A stretch of 64,000 bases of DNA from the NCBI RefSeq assembly GCF_014697625.1, contig NZ_JACJSG010000042.1, positions 1 to 64,000 of the forward strand, given 5' to 3'. The stretch's first letter is position 1, and every line of letters begins with the position of its first letter. The position numbers and the translations under genes were made by a program. Below the pieces are notes generated by a model. That model did no database searches, was not told the origin of the DNA, and worked only from the letters and a program-made list of their open reading frames with translations. This stretch comes from Anabaena azotica FACHB-119 (lineage in GTDB: Bacteria > Cyanobacteriota > Cyanobacteriia > Cyanobacteriales > Nostocaceae). Below, one piece after another: positions 1 through 6,579 of the stretch.

Positions 1-42
1 TGGTTACTATCCTTGTTCTCTAGAGAACAAGGATAGTAACCA
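1..42. repeat. perfect 42-bp palindrome, candidate hairpin telomere
   Basis: Seen: the first 42 bases are a perfect palindrome centred on CTCTAGAG, with arms 1-21 and 22-42 and no spacer. It sits at the first base of the window. Known: protelomerase-type linear replicons end in covalently closed hairpins, and reads running around such a tip give exactly this fold-back sequence. A protelomerase-like gene lies at 55213-56229. Inferred: the physical end of the molecule is between bases 21 and 22, and the palindrome is the resolution site. The alternative is an assembly fold-back artefact or a palindrome in a circular molecule. Confidence 0.7.
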
Positions 43-47
43 AGGAC

Positions 48-66
48 TATACAAGTCCTCTTGTAT
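48..66 (+). promoter_or_regulatory. operator-like half-site next to the telomere
   Basis: TATACAAGTCCTCTTGTAT lies 6 bp inside the terminal palindrome. It matches 18 of 19 bases of the upstream half of the inverted repeat in the promoter at 2417-2445 (read on the minus strand). No gene starts nearby, so it may mark binding of the same plasmid regulator at the replicon end. Function is inferred. Confidence 0.4.
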
Positions 67-110
67 GGGCTTATGTATGCACATATCCCCTTATCCCTGC
101 ACATACCCCC

Positions 111-226
111 TTGTACTATCTTGTATGTCTGCGTTAATCCCCTGTCTCACCTCTTATGTCTGCGTTCTTTCTCCTTCCATCCCTGTACATTCCCTTTTGT
201 ACTACCTTGTATGTCTGCGTTAATCC
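111..226. repeat. subtelomeric direct repeats (86-bp period)
   Basis: A 30-bp block beginning TTGTACTATCTTGTATGTCT occurs at 111-140 and again at 197-226 with one mismatch. Degenerate flanking copies (TATGTCTGCGTT, CATCCCTG) surround it. The zone is pyrimidine-rich on the plus strand and the motif CCTCTTGT recurs at least seven times between 58 and 745. It resembles a decayed tandem subtelomeric repeat. Confidence 0.6.
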
Positions 227-252
227 TCTTTTTTGTCTCTCATCCCTGCATA

Positions 253-352
253 AACCCTCTTGTCTAACTCATATATTCATATTATCTCTATACTTACCCT
301 CTTGTCAAGCCCCAAACTAAAATATTTTTAAAAGCCCTCTTGTCTATAGATA
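253..352. repeat. subtelomeric repeat copy A
   Basis: About 100 bp running from AACCCTCTTGTCT to TCTATAGATA, repeated with a few indels at 661-755. Each copy carries, on the minus strand, a TCTATAGA palindrome, then TTGACA, 18 bp and TAATAT, so the duplication duplicated a whole promoter. Confidence 0.75.
279..308 (-). promoter_or_regulatory. promoter firing towards the telomere
   Basis: On the minus strand a -35 TTGACA (303-308) is followed by 18 bp and a -10 TAATAT (279-284). It is the duplicate of the promoter of the 471-635 gene. Only very short reading frames lie between it and the end, so any transcript would be a non-coding subtelomeric RNA. Confidence 0.5.
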
Positions 353-470
353 TGCCGTCATTGCGATCGCTTCCCTCGGCTTCACACCCCATTCCTGTTT
401 TCTCTACAACCTACCGACTACCCCCTACTCGCCACCTAAATACTCTACCAATGCGATCGCACTCCGTCAG

Positions 471-635
471 TTAAAACAGTGCCTTGGAAACTAAATACTC
501 GTTTTCCACCCCCGTAAGCACTAACCAGCCAGCCGCAATTAATTGGTCAATATCTTCGGGTTTTGGCTTTAAATCAGATAGTTTAAGCCCCTGCCTCAGC
601 CCTGTGATTATTTGCCTCTGGGTTTCTGTTATCAT
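471..635 (-). CDS. small subtelomeric protein, 54 aa
   Basis: An ATG at 635 is preceded by a perfect ribosome binding site AAGGAGG with a 7-nt gap, and by a strong promoter at 682-711, which makes this short gene convincing. The product starts MITETQRQII and has a helical, basic-acidic core with the stretch DIDQLIAAGWLVLTG, reminiscent of the second half of a small winged-helix or regulator fold. No family is recognised. It is the gene nearest the replicon end and reads towards the telomere. A HIP1 site lies just past the stop. Confidence 0.65.
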   Translation of the reverse strand: MITETQRQIITGLRQGLKLSDLKPKPEDIDQLIAAGWLVLTGVENEYLVSKALF

Positions 636-660
636 CGATTTTCCTCCTTATGTCTGTAAT

Positions 661-755
661 AACCCTCTTGTCTTAATATCTATATTATCTCTATACTTAC
701 CCTCTTGTCAAGTTCTAGACTGAGATATTTTTAAAAGTCCTCTTGTCTATAGATA
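661..755. repeat. subtelomeric repeat copy B
   Basis: Second copy of the 253-352 block. This copy drives the 471-635 gene on the minus strand. Confidence 0.75.
682..711 (-). promoter_or_regulatory. promoter of the 471-635 gene
   Basis: On the minus strand TTGACA (706-711), an 18-bp spacer and TAATAT (682-687), followed by a leader of about 40 nt and AAGGAGG. A TCTATAGA palindrome lies about 35 bp upstream, a reduced form of the plasmid promoter module. Confidence 0.65.
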
Positions 756-840
756 CTATTGCGATCGCCTACTCCCTACTTCTCACTCCCTACTCCCCAC
801 TCTCTACTCATGACTCACTACCTACCCCCTCAATAATCCC

Positions 841-893
841 GTAGTCACCCCCTCTATATTAATAATATTGATCAAATTACTTACCGTGACTAC
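841..893. repeat. 53-bp element with GTAGTCAC/GTGACTAC ends, copy 1
   Basis: Starts GTAGTCAC and ends GTGACTAC, an 8-bp inverted repeat, with an AT-rich core holding TTGATCAA. A second 53-bp copy with the same ends is at 1203-1255. No coding capacity; perhaps a tiny mobile or protein-binding element. Confidence 0.5.
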
Positions 894-1202
894 TACCCCA
901 AAGGCCGCCGCTAACCCCCCCTACCATCCTCTAAGAATTTTTCGCGTATTGCAAATTACATCTAATATCACCGTAACCCTCCGGCCTACTTTTACTCAAT
1001 TGCGTCGCCTCCCCCCTTCCCCCTATTCTCCCCCAATAACCACCGCTACCCCTTCCCCTTTGCCTCTGATGACACCACCGCCACAAAGTTAACTAAACCA
1101 GTCTTCCCCCTACTCTCCTACTCCTAGACCGCTAAAATCAACTAATTTCTTACATACCTTCTTTTATACTCTACTATGTAGCCACTACTGATATCTGCCC
1201 CC

Positions 1203-1255
1203 GTAGTCACGCCCTCTATATTAATAATATTGATCAAATAATCTAACGTGACTAC
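1203..1255. repeat. 53-bp element with GTAGTCAC/GTGACTAC ends, copy 2
   Basis: Same length and termini as 841-893. Differences are concentrated next to the right arm. A further GTGACTACC occurs at about 1350. Confidence 0.5.
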
Positions 1256-1596
1256 CAATCATTTCCCATACTTTTAATATCTGGGATGCCCACAAATCAA
1301 GCTTTTCGCTTTCGGCTTGCCCCTGGCTGCGCCTCACTTTTAAAGCGTGACTACCAGCCCAACCATTGACAGCCGCCGCTAACCCTCCCCTACCCCCCTA
1401 GCTATCCTCTAAGAATTTCACGGGTATCACCAGTTACATTTTATAGTTATGCTTTTTAATCCTGACTACGGCATAACCTTTCCCCCGGCGCTTCCTATTC
1501 TCATTAATCACCTAATCAGCGATCGCCTCTCCCTACGGACTGCACTTATTGTTTTACGTTAACAGCAGTCGCATCTTTGCAAACTGCTGTTTTTCG

Positions 1597-1929
1597 CTAT
1601 TTCTTCCTCCTCACCCCAGGACGTGATTTTTCACTTTCTATGAAACGACTAATTTCAGGGTTGCATAAAGGACAAAACCGAGCATGGTTATGCTGTTTTT
1701 TTAGTTTGCGTTCTAGCTCTCTGTCACCATTGCGCCAATACCTTGCTAATATTAACTCTCTACCATATTGAAAAACAGCAGCACGACAAATTTTTGAACC
1801 TTCGCCACTACGATGTTCTTTAAGCCTTCTTCTTAAGCTAGATTTTGCATAGCCTATATAATGCTTTGCACTAGCTTTTCCCAAGCCTCCGATAGCCTCG
1901 CTAAAATGAATGAGGTAGACGTAAGACAT
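1597..1929 (-). CDS. GIY-YIG nuclease-like protein, 110 aa
   Basis: Residues 3-9 (YVYLIHF) and 23-28 (HYIGYA) match the two strands that name the GIY-YIG nuclease fold, followed by the basic helix with RLKEHRSGEG and a downstream acidic region (DRELERKLK) where the metal-binding Glu is expected. The tail HNHARFCPLCNP carries two Cys and two His and may bind zinc. At 110 aa it is a single domain with no DNA-recognition module. It is separated from its neighbours. Whether it is an active homing-type or repair nuclease cannot be told from sequence. Confidence 0.75.
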   Translation of the reverse strand: MSYVYLIHFSEAIGGLGKASAKHYIGYAKSSLRRRLKEHRSGEGSKICRAAVFQYGRELILARYWRNGDRELERKLKKQHNHARFCPLCNPEISRFIESEKSRPGVRRKK

Positions 1930-2021
1930 GACTCAGCCCAATATTTCAATTTACAAAATTATGTTTGTGATTAACGCAGATATAAATTTTAAAAATTGCT
2001 TATATCTGCGTTTATGGGATA

Positions 2022-2366
2022 TTAAGTATTAGCGTTCTTACGAAGTTGTGATAATTGTCTACGAAGGTCTGATAACCTTGTTGGAACAAAGCTTAAATCC
2101 CTTTCTACTCCTAAACCTAAAGGGCTTCTGTATTCTTCCAATTCAGAAAGGCTAAAATAGCCTAATTCCTCTTCAAAACCGTTAACTAAACCAAATAAAG
2201 TATCTTCATCTTCCTTATCGTATTCAATCACGTACCAAGACCAACTACTTTCAGGAGCAAAAAATTTTATGTGTACTAACGGATCAGTTACTTTTTCCTG
2301 AGAATAGAGTTCAGGTAATTGATCTATGATTTCAGGAGTCAATAATCTTGTTGATTGCATTTCCAT
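2022..2366 (-). CDS. DUF2958 family protein, 114 aa
   Basis: Full-length match in pattern to DUF2958, a plasmid/phage accessory family of unknown function: LLTPEIIDQLPELYSQE, PESSWSWYVIEYD, LFGLVNGFEEELGYFSL and ERDLSFVPTRL. The start has AAAGGATTT just upstream, and the gene carries the full regulated promoter plus the ACGCGCCAACGT leader shared with the 5501 and 6666 genes. DUF2958 proteins often sit beside antirestriction and plasmid housekeeping genes, which fits this position. Confidence 0.88.
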   Translation of the reverse strand: MEMQSTRLLTPEIIDQLPELYSQEKVTDPLVHIKFFAPESSWSWYVIEYDKEDEDTLFGLVNGFEEELGYFSLSELEEYRSPLGLGVERDLSFVPTRLSDLRRQLSQLRKNANT

Positions 2367-2388
2367 AAATCCTTTTTTTGTTGTGAAG

Positions 2389-2400
2389 ACGTTGGCGCGT
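2389..2400 (-). promoter_or_regulatory. conserved leader element ACGCGCCAACGT
   Basis: In the transcript of the DUF2958 gene, ACGCGCCAACGT is followed by ACAACAAAAAAAGGATTT and the start codon. The identical 12-mer lies in the leaders at 5464-5475 and 6624-6635, and a decayed form (AAGCGCCAAATT) lies in front of the 4425 gene. Confidence 0.6.
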
Positions 2401-2416
2401 CCTTATCTATATCTGT

Positions 2417-2445
2417 ATACTAAACGACTTGTATAAATAATACAA
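2417..2445 (-). promoter_or_regulatory. module promoter for the DUF2958 gene
   Basis: Minus strand: TTGTAT (2440-2445), 17 bp, TAGTAT (2417-2422). Both hexamers lie in an imperfect inverted repeat with halves like TATACAAGACC and TATACTAAAC. Confidence 0.7.
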
Positions 2446-2493
2446 GAGGTCTTGTATAGACAGATTTAATCACAACATTAATATAAAAGGGTT

Positions 2494-2509
2494 TTTATTT
2501 ATGGATAAA
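2494..2509. promoter_or_regulatory. upstream palindrome (TTTATTTATGGATAAA)
   Basis: Variant of the TTTATCTATAGATAAA palindrome, about 48 bp upstream of the -35 of the 2417-2445 promoter. Confidence 0.5.
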
Positions 2510-2524
2510 TTAGTTTGTAGAGTT

Positions 2525-3595
2525 TTAAGTAGGGCCACCATTTTCTTTACTAAATGCCCCTGGTGGCAACCTCCATTCCTCTGAAGAAACTATTACGGAT
2601 TCATAATATTTATGGGACAAAGCTAATCTAACAATCTCTGGACGCATATTGTACGGTTGACCAGTTGCTACACGTTCCATAACTGTCCGTCTATCAGGGT
2701 CGATTGTATAGCCTTCTTTACCCTGATTAATCCAATGATCATTAAATTCTTTTTCATACTTGGCCATTTCACTAACTACACTAGAAGCAATTAGATTTAC
2801 TGATGCTAATTGATGGTCATTAATGAAAATGCAGTTTATACAAGAGCATCGAGGAAAACCTAGCTCGTAACTTGGATGAGGTCTAATGCCCTGTCTTTTA
2901 ATAATTTCCCACACTTGACTCTCACGCCAATCCAGTATGGCTCTCCAATGGTCTACATGACGACATTTTGCATTTGTCTCATGAGACTTAAACTCTTCAT
3001 ACTCTGCTCTTGCCGCCGATTCTTCCCTACGCTCACCCGTAATAAATAACGTTTTCTTCCCCTTAAATCTATCTTGCCCGGCGATCGCTGAATATCCTAC
3101 AGCAATTTTCACAACGCTAGAACACCATCTAGTTTTCATTTTGTTTCCCTTTTGTGGGAAACGCAAGCGGGTATTAAAACTTTTGCTCTTCCCTCCAGAG
3201 CTTTTTATACCATCAGGAGTCTCATAGAAAACTGGTGCAGTTATATCATTTACTCTAAGCATTTCCCGTTTTATTCCGCCTTCTCGCCAAGAAAAATAAA
3301 GTTTTACTCCTAACGCCTCACAAACTTTTTTACAATAATCAGACGTTATAGGATAATCAAAAAAATTATCCTCTGTATTTCCATCTACGAGATGATGCCA
3401 GCACTCGACTTTATCCTTTGAAATGTTGAATTTTTTAATTAACTCTAAAATATAAAGCAAGCAAGCTAAACTGTCTTTTCCTCCACTAAATGATATAATT
3501 ATATAATCATAATCAATAATTCTATTGATATCAAACTTAGTAATAATTTCCTGAAATTCTATTCCTAAATCTAAAGCAAGTTGAATAGCTTTCAT
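2525..3595 (-). CDS. PAPS reductase-type PP-loop ATPase
   Basis: The PP-loop IIISFSGGKDSLACLL near the N-terminus is the ATP-pyrophosphatase motif of the PAPS reductase/sulfotransferase-like family. Later come TRWCSSVVK, ITGERREESAARA and a Cys-rich segment CSCINCIFINDHQ that could hold a zinc ion or Fe-S cluster. Members of this family in phages and plasmids are often found near DNA-modification genes and their substrate is usually unknown; DndC of DNA phosphorothioation is a relative. Nothing else here looks like Dnd. ATG at 3595 is chosen; a TTG at 3622 is possible. The specific reaction is not predictable. Confidence 0.75.
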   Translation of the reverse strand: MKAIQLALDLGIEFQEIITKFDINRIIDYDYIIISFSGGKDSLACLLYILELIKKFNISKDKVECWHHLVDGNTEDNFFDYPITSDYCKKVCEALGVKLYFSWREGGIKREMLRVNDITAPVFYETPDGIKSSGGKSKSFNTRLRFPQKGNKMKTRWCSSVVKIAVGYSAIAGQDRFKGKKTLFITGERREESAARAEYEEFKSHETNAKCRHVDHWRAILDWRESQVWEIIKRQGIRPHPSYELGFPRCSCINCIFINDHQLASVNLIASSVVSEMAKYEKEFNDHWINQGKEGYTIDPDRRTVMERVATGQPYNMRPEIVRLALSHKYYESVIVSSEEWRLPPGAFSKENGGPT

Positions 3596-3636
3596 AATAT
3601 TTAATAAACCTTGTTTGGGCAAATTACAGTTTTGAG

Positions 3637-3924
3637 CTAAGAAAATCTATTTCCATGAGTCGAAATAACTTTGCAAAATAACTCAACTTCTCCTTTTAAA
3701 AATTCGCAGGTAATAGGTGATTTTGGATCTAAAAGTTTTGTAGTTCCTTCAGAGTAAATTAATATTAACTTATTATCTAATAAATCCCAGTCACACAAAA
3801 ATTTTAAATCTTGTGCAACATCTAAATAAAAACGAATTTCTTCCGATAAATTCAATCTATGAACCTGAAATAATAAATGTAAGCCAATACTCATTGCAAT
3901 CGTTGAATTGTTTATTAATTCCAT
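3637..3924 (-). CDS. hypothetical protein, 95 aa
   Basis: Start at 3924 is preferred because AGGA lies 5 nt upstream; an earlier in-frame start at 3948 lacks a good site. The product begins MELINNSTIAMSIGLHLLFQ and is a mixed alpha/beta soluble protein. No family is recognised. It sits between a strong hairpin (3953-4006) and the PP-loop gene and may be co-transcribed with the latter. Confidence 0.6.
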   Translation of the reverse strand: MELINNSTIAMSIGLHLLFQVHRLNLSEEIRFYLDVAQDLKFLCDWDLLDNKLILIYSEGTTKLLDPKSPITCEFLKGEVELFCKVISTHGNRFS

Positions 3925-3952
3925 AACATTCCTAAAATTTATAAGCAAATAG

Positions 3953-4006
3953 CTTAAAATTAATTGTTTAATACATTTAGAACTGTATTAAACAATTAAT
4001 TTTAAG
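3953..4006. terminator. 23-bp perfect inverted repeat, likely terminator
   Basis: Arms 3953-3975 and 3984-4006 are perfectly complementary with an 8-nt loop. It lies 3 bp past the stop of the 4009-4425 gene, so it probably ends that transcript. The stem is unusually long and almost wholly A/T. Confidence 0.6.
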
Positions 4007-4008
4007 TT

Positions 4009-4425
4009 TTAATTAACAGTGGACTGGATACTTTCGTATTCTTCCCACCTAAAAACCACAGAATCAATATCTATCTCTACTCCAATTGATTCTAGATGCT
4101 TACATCTACTTGCTAATTTCTCAGCAGCTAATCTTTCTCCTTCATAATCATCTTTATATGAGAAATGCTCAATATATTTATTTCGCCAGTAAATGTATCC
4201 TTGATGGTCTTTTTTTAAGTTTTCAATACCATAAAACCAATCAGTATAATTATTATTATTCACCATTTCATAAACTCTTTGAAGCTCATTTAACCCTGCT
4301 TCATTTGCTAAATTATTTACTACAAGCTGTATTAAAGTTAAATGCCTTGGCGATAGTTTTTCACCATCATTGGTATTACTTAAAATGAATAAACATTTAT
4401 CTGCTGCGGTCAAATTAGAATCCAT
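4009..4425 (-). CDS. hypothetical protein, 138 aa
   Basis: Acidic, mostly helical, soluble protein starting MDSNLTAADKCLFILSN and containing DWFYGIENLKKDHQGYIYWR. No family recognised. It has its own module promoter (4467-4495), an AGAGGATTT-ATG start and a decayed version of the shared leader, so it belongs to the same control group as the DUF2958, 57-aa and DUF3560 genes. It ends at the strong hairpin downstream. Confidence 0.7.
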   Translation of the reverse strand: MDSNLTAADKCLFILSNTNDGEKLSPRHLTLIQLVVNNLANEAGLNELQRVYEMVNNNNYTDWFYGIENLKKDHQGYIYWRNKYIEHFSYKDDYEGERLAAEKLASRCKHLESIGVEIDIDSVVFRWEEYESIQSTVN

Positions 4426-4466
4426 AAATCCTCTTTTGTTGTGTAATTTGGCGCTTTCTTATATAT

Positions 4467-4495
4467 ATACTAATCGATTTGTAATAGTATAACAA
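4467..4495 (-). promoter_or_regulatory. module promoter for the 4009-4425 gene
   Basis: Minus strand TTGTTA (4490-4495), 17 bp, TAGTAT (4467-4472), inside the inverted repeat TATACAAAACC ... TATACTAATC. Confidence 0.7.
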
Positions 4496-4543
4496 GAGGT
4501 TTTGTATAAGGAAATATAAGTAATATTGCCTTATACTTAAACA

Positions 4544-4559
4544 TTTATCTATGGATAAA
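4544..4559. promoter_or_regulatory. upstream palindrome (TTTATCTATGGATAAA)
   Basis: One central mismatch from a perfect palindrome, 48 bp upstream of the -35 of the 4467-4495 promoter, the same spacing as at 2494-2509. Confidence 0.55.
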
Positions 4560-4588
4560 CCATCTTGTAATTATTAAAGCGATCGCCA

Positions 4589-4990
4589 TCAATTAGTGGT
4601 AAATTTCTTCAAAATCGCTTCTATTTCCCGCAAGGCATTTTCTATCTCTTCTAAACGCTTGCGATTATTCCAAGCCTCATAAGCCTCATCTACACGCTCA
4701 TCTATGGGTAAATCTGTAGTGCTATCTACCCTACCAATGTGCTTATGCCTAGTGTATTTTCCTTTCCCTCTGCGCCCAAATTTTTTAGGGTTTCGCTCAA
4801 AAATCGGATCTTTAGCTTGCCACTTTGCATAGATAAAAGTATGCACTACTCCACTACCTGGATAATAACGATGTACTGGATATTCATGTATCCAGGCTCC
4901 AGGGGGAGACAATTTACTGTTTAACAGCCTGTCCCGTTCGCGCTTTAACTCCCGTAATTTTTCAATTATTGTTTCAACTTGATTATCCAT
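4589..4990 (-). CDS. hypothetical coiled-coil protein, 133 aa
   Basis: Two charged coiled-coil helices (residues about 5-25 and 105-130) flank a central Tyr/His/Arg-rich domain (HEYPVHRYYPGSGVVHTFIYAKW). No catalytic motif or family is recognised. The basic core would suit a nucleic-acid-binding role, which is inference. A HIP1 site lies in the tail region. Confidence 0.6.
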   Translation of the reverse strand: MDNQVETIIEKLRELKRERDRLLNSKLSPPGAWIHEYPVHRYYPGSGVVHTFIYAKWQAKDPIFERNPKKFGRRGKGKYTRHKHIGRVDSTTDLPIDERVDEAYEAWNNRKRLEEIENALREIEAILKKFTTN

Positions 4991-5034
4991 AATTGGAATT
5001 ATGTCTAATCAATTAGTTTAAGGCATAACCTAAA

Positions 5035-5250
5035 CTAGCTGACCATCGCTTTAGGAATTAGCGATTGCTTCTCTTCTAGCCCCAATAGCTCAGATGAAGA
5101 ACTTGACAACATTGGGAATGAGGAATAGTAAGGCTTTAATGTTGGCTGGGATCGATCCCATAGGTCAGACAGCCCTAACAAGAAATCAATAACTATGTAG
5201 CTAAATGAGATAAAAATAATACCAGTAAAAACAATATCTAATACTTGCAT
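5035..5250 (-). CDS. small single-pass membrane protein, 71 aa
   Basis: One hydrophobic segment at residues 5-27 (IVFTGIIFISFSYIVIDFLL) followed by a Ser-rich soluble tail. GGAG lies 7 nt before the ATG, and a module promoter is at 5307-5335. No family recognised. Being under the same promoter type as antirestriction genes hints at expression early in plasmid establishment. Confidence 0.6.
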   Translation of the reverse strand: MQVLDIVFTGIIFISFSYIVIDFLLGLSDLWDRSQPTLKPYYSSFPMLSSSSSELLGLEEKQSLIPKAMVS

Positions 5251-5306
5251 TTGTTCACTCCTTAATTCTGTAGCTCGGTTTTGTAGCGATAACCGTTTGC
5301 ATCTCT

Positions 5307-5335
5307 ATACTAACTAACTTGTAATTAAATGTCAA
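5307..5335 (-). promoter_or_regulatory. module promoter for the 5035-5250 gene
   Basis: Minus strand TTGACA (5330-5335), 17 bp, TAGTAT (5307-5312). It is divergent from the 5415-5443 promoter, with one TTTATCTATAGATAAA palindrome between them. Confidence 0.7.
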
Positions 5336-5350
5336 GACTGTACAAGATTA

Positions 5351-5366
5351 TTTATCTATAGATAAA
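5351..5366. promoter_or_regulatory. palindrome TTTATCTATAGATAAA between divergent promoters
   Basis: Perfect 16-bp palindrome, 15 bp from the leftward -35 and 48 bp from the rightward -35, so one site could serve both promoters. Confidence 0.65.
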
Positions 5367-5414
5367 ACTTATTTGGCTAATTATCAACAATAAAATATGT
5401 CTATACAAAACCCC

Positions 5415-5443
5415 TTGTCATAACAATACAAATTGGTTAGTAT
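5415..5443 (+). promoter_or_regulatory. module promoter for the 5501/ardA unit
   Basis: TTGTCA (5415-5420), 17 bp, TAGTAT (5438-5443), within an imperfect inverted repeat from TATACAAAACC (5403) to GGTTAGTATA (5444). Confidence 0.72.
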
Positions 5444-5463
5444 ATAGATGTAAGGAATAGGGA

Positions 5464-5500
5464 ACGCGCCAACGTCACCACAACGAAAAAAAGGATTTAT
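5464..5500 (+). promoter_or_regulatory. conserved leader with ribosome binding site
   Basis: ACGCGCCAACGT, then ACAACGAAAAAAAGGATT before the ATG at 5501. Shared with the leaders at 2367-2400 and 6624-6660. Confidence 0.6.
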
Positions 5501-5674
5501 ATGATTTTAACAGCTACAGCTTCAACAACAATTAACAACAGCCAATTAATAGACAATGATTTTGCAGCCGGATACTTTGACGCTTCTATAGGACTACCAG
5601 CTAGATACATCAACCCAGAATACTACCAGGGCTATTTAGCCTATACTGCCGAAACAGGCAACACACCCTTTTAA
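5501..5674 (+). CDS. small protein, 57 aa
   Basis: Starts MILTATASTTINNSQ and has a compact aromatic core with the pattern GYFDASIGLP ... YYQGYLAY, a G-Y-x-D-x-x-x-G layout common in tiny phage and plasmid proteins. AAGGATTT lies directly upstream, with the shared leader and module promoter before it. It is the first gene of a unit whose next gene, 85 bp downstream, is ardA. Function unknown; co-expression with an antirestriction protein is the main clue. Confidence 0.65.
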   Translation: MILTATASTTINNSQLIDNDFAAGYFDASIGLPARYINPEYYQGYLAYTAETGNTPF

Positions 5675-5759
5675 AACAATTATTTATTTGTTGGGCGGCC
5701 TCGCCGCCTGACGGATTTATCAAAATTTACTAAAAACTTTTTAATATGGGAAAATCAAT

Positions 5760-6530
5760 ATGATTACCATTATGTTTTACTCCACATCGGACGCTAATTT
5801 AGTGGCACAACATCTCTACAATTGCCATGTTGAAAACAATATTTTAAAGGTTCCTGAACAAGAACAATTAGCAGTAGATTTAGCAATTGGTTTAGCTGGT
5901 GTTGAAATACCAATAACTGAGGGGGCATCTTGTCTATTAGCCTTTCCAGGGTATGAACGAGAATGCCAAAATGAAAATGCACCACAAATTTACGTAGTCT
6001 GTTTATCTTCTTATAATAGTGGTCTATCTCATGGTATGTGGATAGATTGTACACAAGATGCAGAAAAGATTGAAGCAGATATAAGATGGATGCTTTCTTG
6101 GTCGCCTTGCCGTCAATATAGTGCCTGTGAAGATTGGGCAATTCATGCTTATGAAAATTGGCAAGGTGTTCATATTAATGAATATGAAGATATAGAAAAT
6201 TTAAGTGAACTTTCTCAAGCATTATTAAAACATGGTGAGGCTTACGCAGCTTATTATCAGTATGATTCCACTTCAGCTTATTTAGAAAAATTTGAAGAAA
6301 TTTACTGTGGAGTGTATGACAGTGAAGAAGATTTTGTATATGAAGAATTAGAGCAAAATGGAGCATTAGAACAATTAGAGAAGTTAGGAATTTCTAGCTC
6401 TTATATTAATTTAACTGCTATAGCTACTGATTGGTTTATTAGCTCGTTTTATTCCATAGAAAAAATAATAAAGTTTATGTTTTTCGCCGTTTATAATTAT
6501 TTATTTTTAAATCGGTTCATCTATAGATAA
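5760..6530 (+). CDS. ardA: ArdA-type antirestriction protein, C-terminus shifted
   Basis: The core APQIYVVCLSSYNSG, HGMWID, CEDWAIHAYENW and EYEDIENLSELSQALLKHGE is the classic ArdA DNA-mimic fold that blocks type I restriction enzymes after plasmid entry. The protein is very acidic, as expected. The reading frame ends in an atypical hydrophobic tail. One extra A in the A6 run at 6460-6465 would instead give KNNKVYVFRRL and stop at 6496, matching the usual ArdA ending (VYVF/VHVF). So the sequence has a frameshift, a homopolymer error, or slippage. There is an N-terminal extension of about 75 residues before the canonical start. It probably lies in one transcript with the 57-aa gene. Confidence 0.85.
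   Translation: MITIMFYSTSDANLVAQHLYNCHVENNILKVPEQEQLAVDLAIGLAGVEIPITEGASCLLAFPGYERECQNENAPQIYVVCLSSYNSGLSHGMWIDCTQDAEKIEADIRWMLSWSPCRQYSACEDWAIHAYENWQGVHINEYEDIENLSELSQALLKHGEAYAAYYQYDSTSAYLEKFEEIYCGVYDSEEDFVYEELEQNGALEQLEKLGISSSYINLTAIATDWFISSFYSIEKIIKFMFFAVYNYLFLNRFIYR
6460..6465 (+). other. A6 run at the ardA frame break
   Basis: GAA AAA ATA in the present frame; a seventh A, or a -1 ribosomal or transcriptional slip here, restores the family-typical C-terminus. Confidence 0.6.
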
Positions 6531-6531
6531 A
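6516..6531. promoter_or_regulatory. upstream palindrome (TTCATCTATAGATAAA)
   Basis: One mismatch from TTTATCTATAGATAAA and 48 bp upstream of the -35 at 6580. It overlaps the present ardA stop codon, another hint that the real ardA end is at 6496. Confidence 0.6.
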
Positions 6532-6579
6532 AGCTTTTATACGAGGAAAAATCAATAATAAATACCTATACAAAACCAC

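Larger units (their letters stand above)
756..1596. other. G-poor intergenic zone without convincing genes
   Basis: The plus strand is strongly C/T-rich with runs such as CTCCCTACTCCCCACTC. It contains diverged duplications: 841-975 resembles parts of 1203-1255 plus 1350-1450. The 15-mer ATCCTCTAAGAATTT occurs near 925 and near 1403, and again inside the methyltransferase gene at about 36027. Possible open frames have no ribosome binding site. It reads as decayed, rearranged subtelomeric DNA. Confidence 0.5.

Noticed and set aside
1..42. Transcription terminator
   Set aside because: The palindrome has no loop and no T tract and lies at the edge of the molecule with no gene ending at it.
61..267. 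Plus-strand open frame of 68 codons at the end
   Set aside because: It runs through degenerate subtelomeric repeats and has no ribosome binding site.
868..1092. Plus-strand open frame of 74 codons
   Set aside because: Pro/Thr/Ser composition simply reflects the C/T-rich strand; no start signal.
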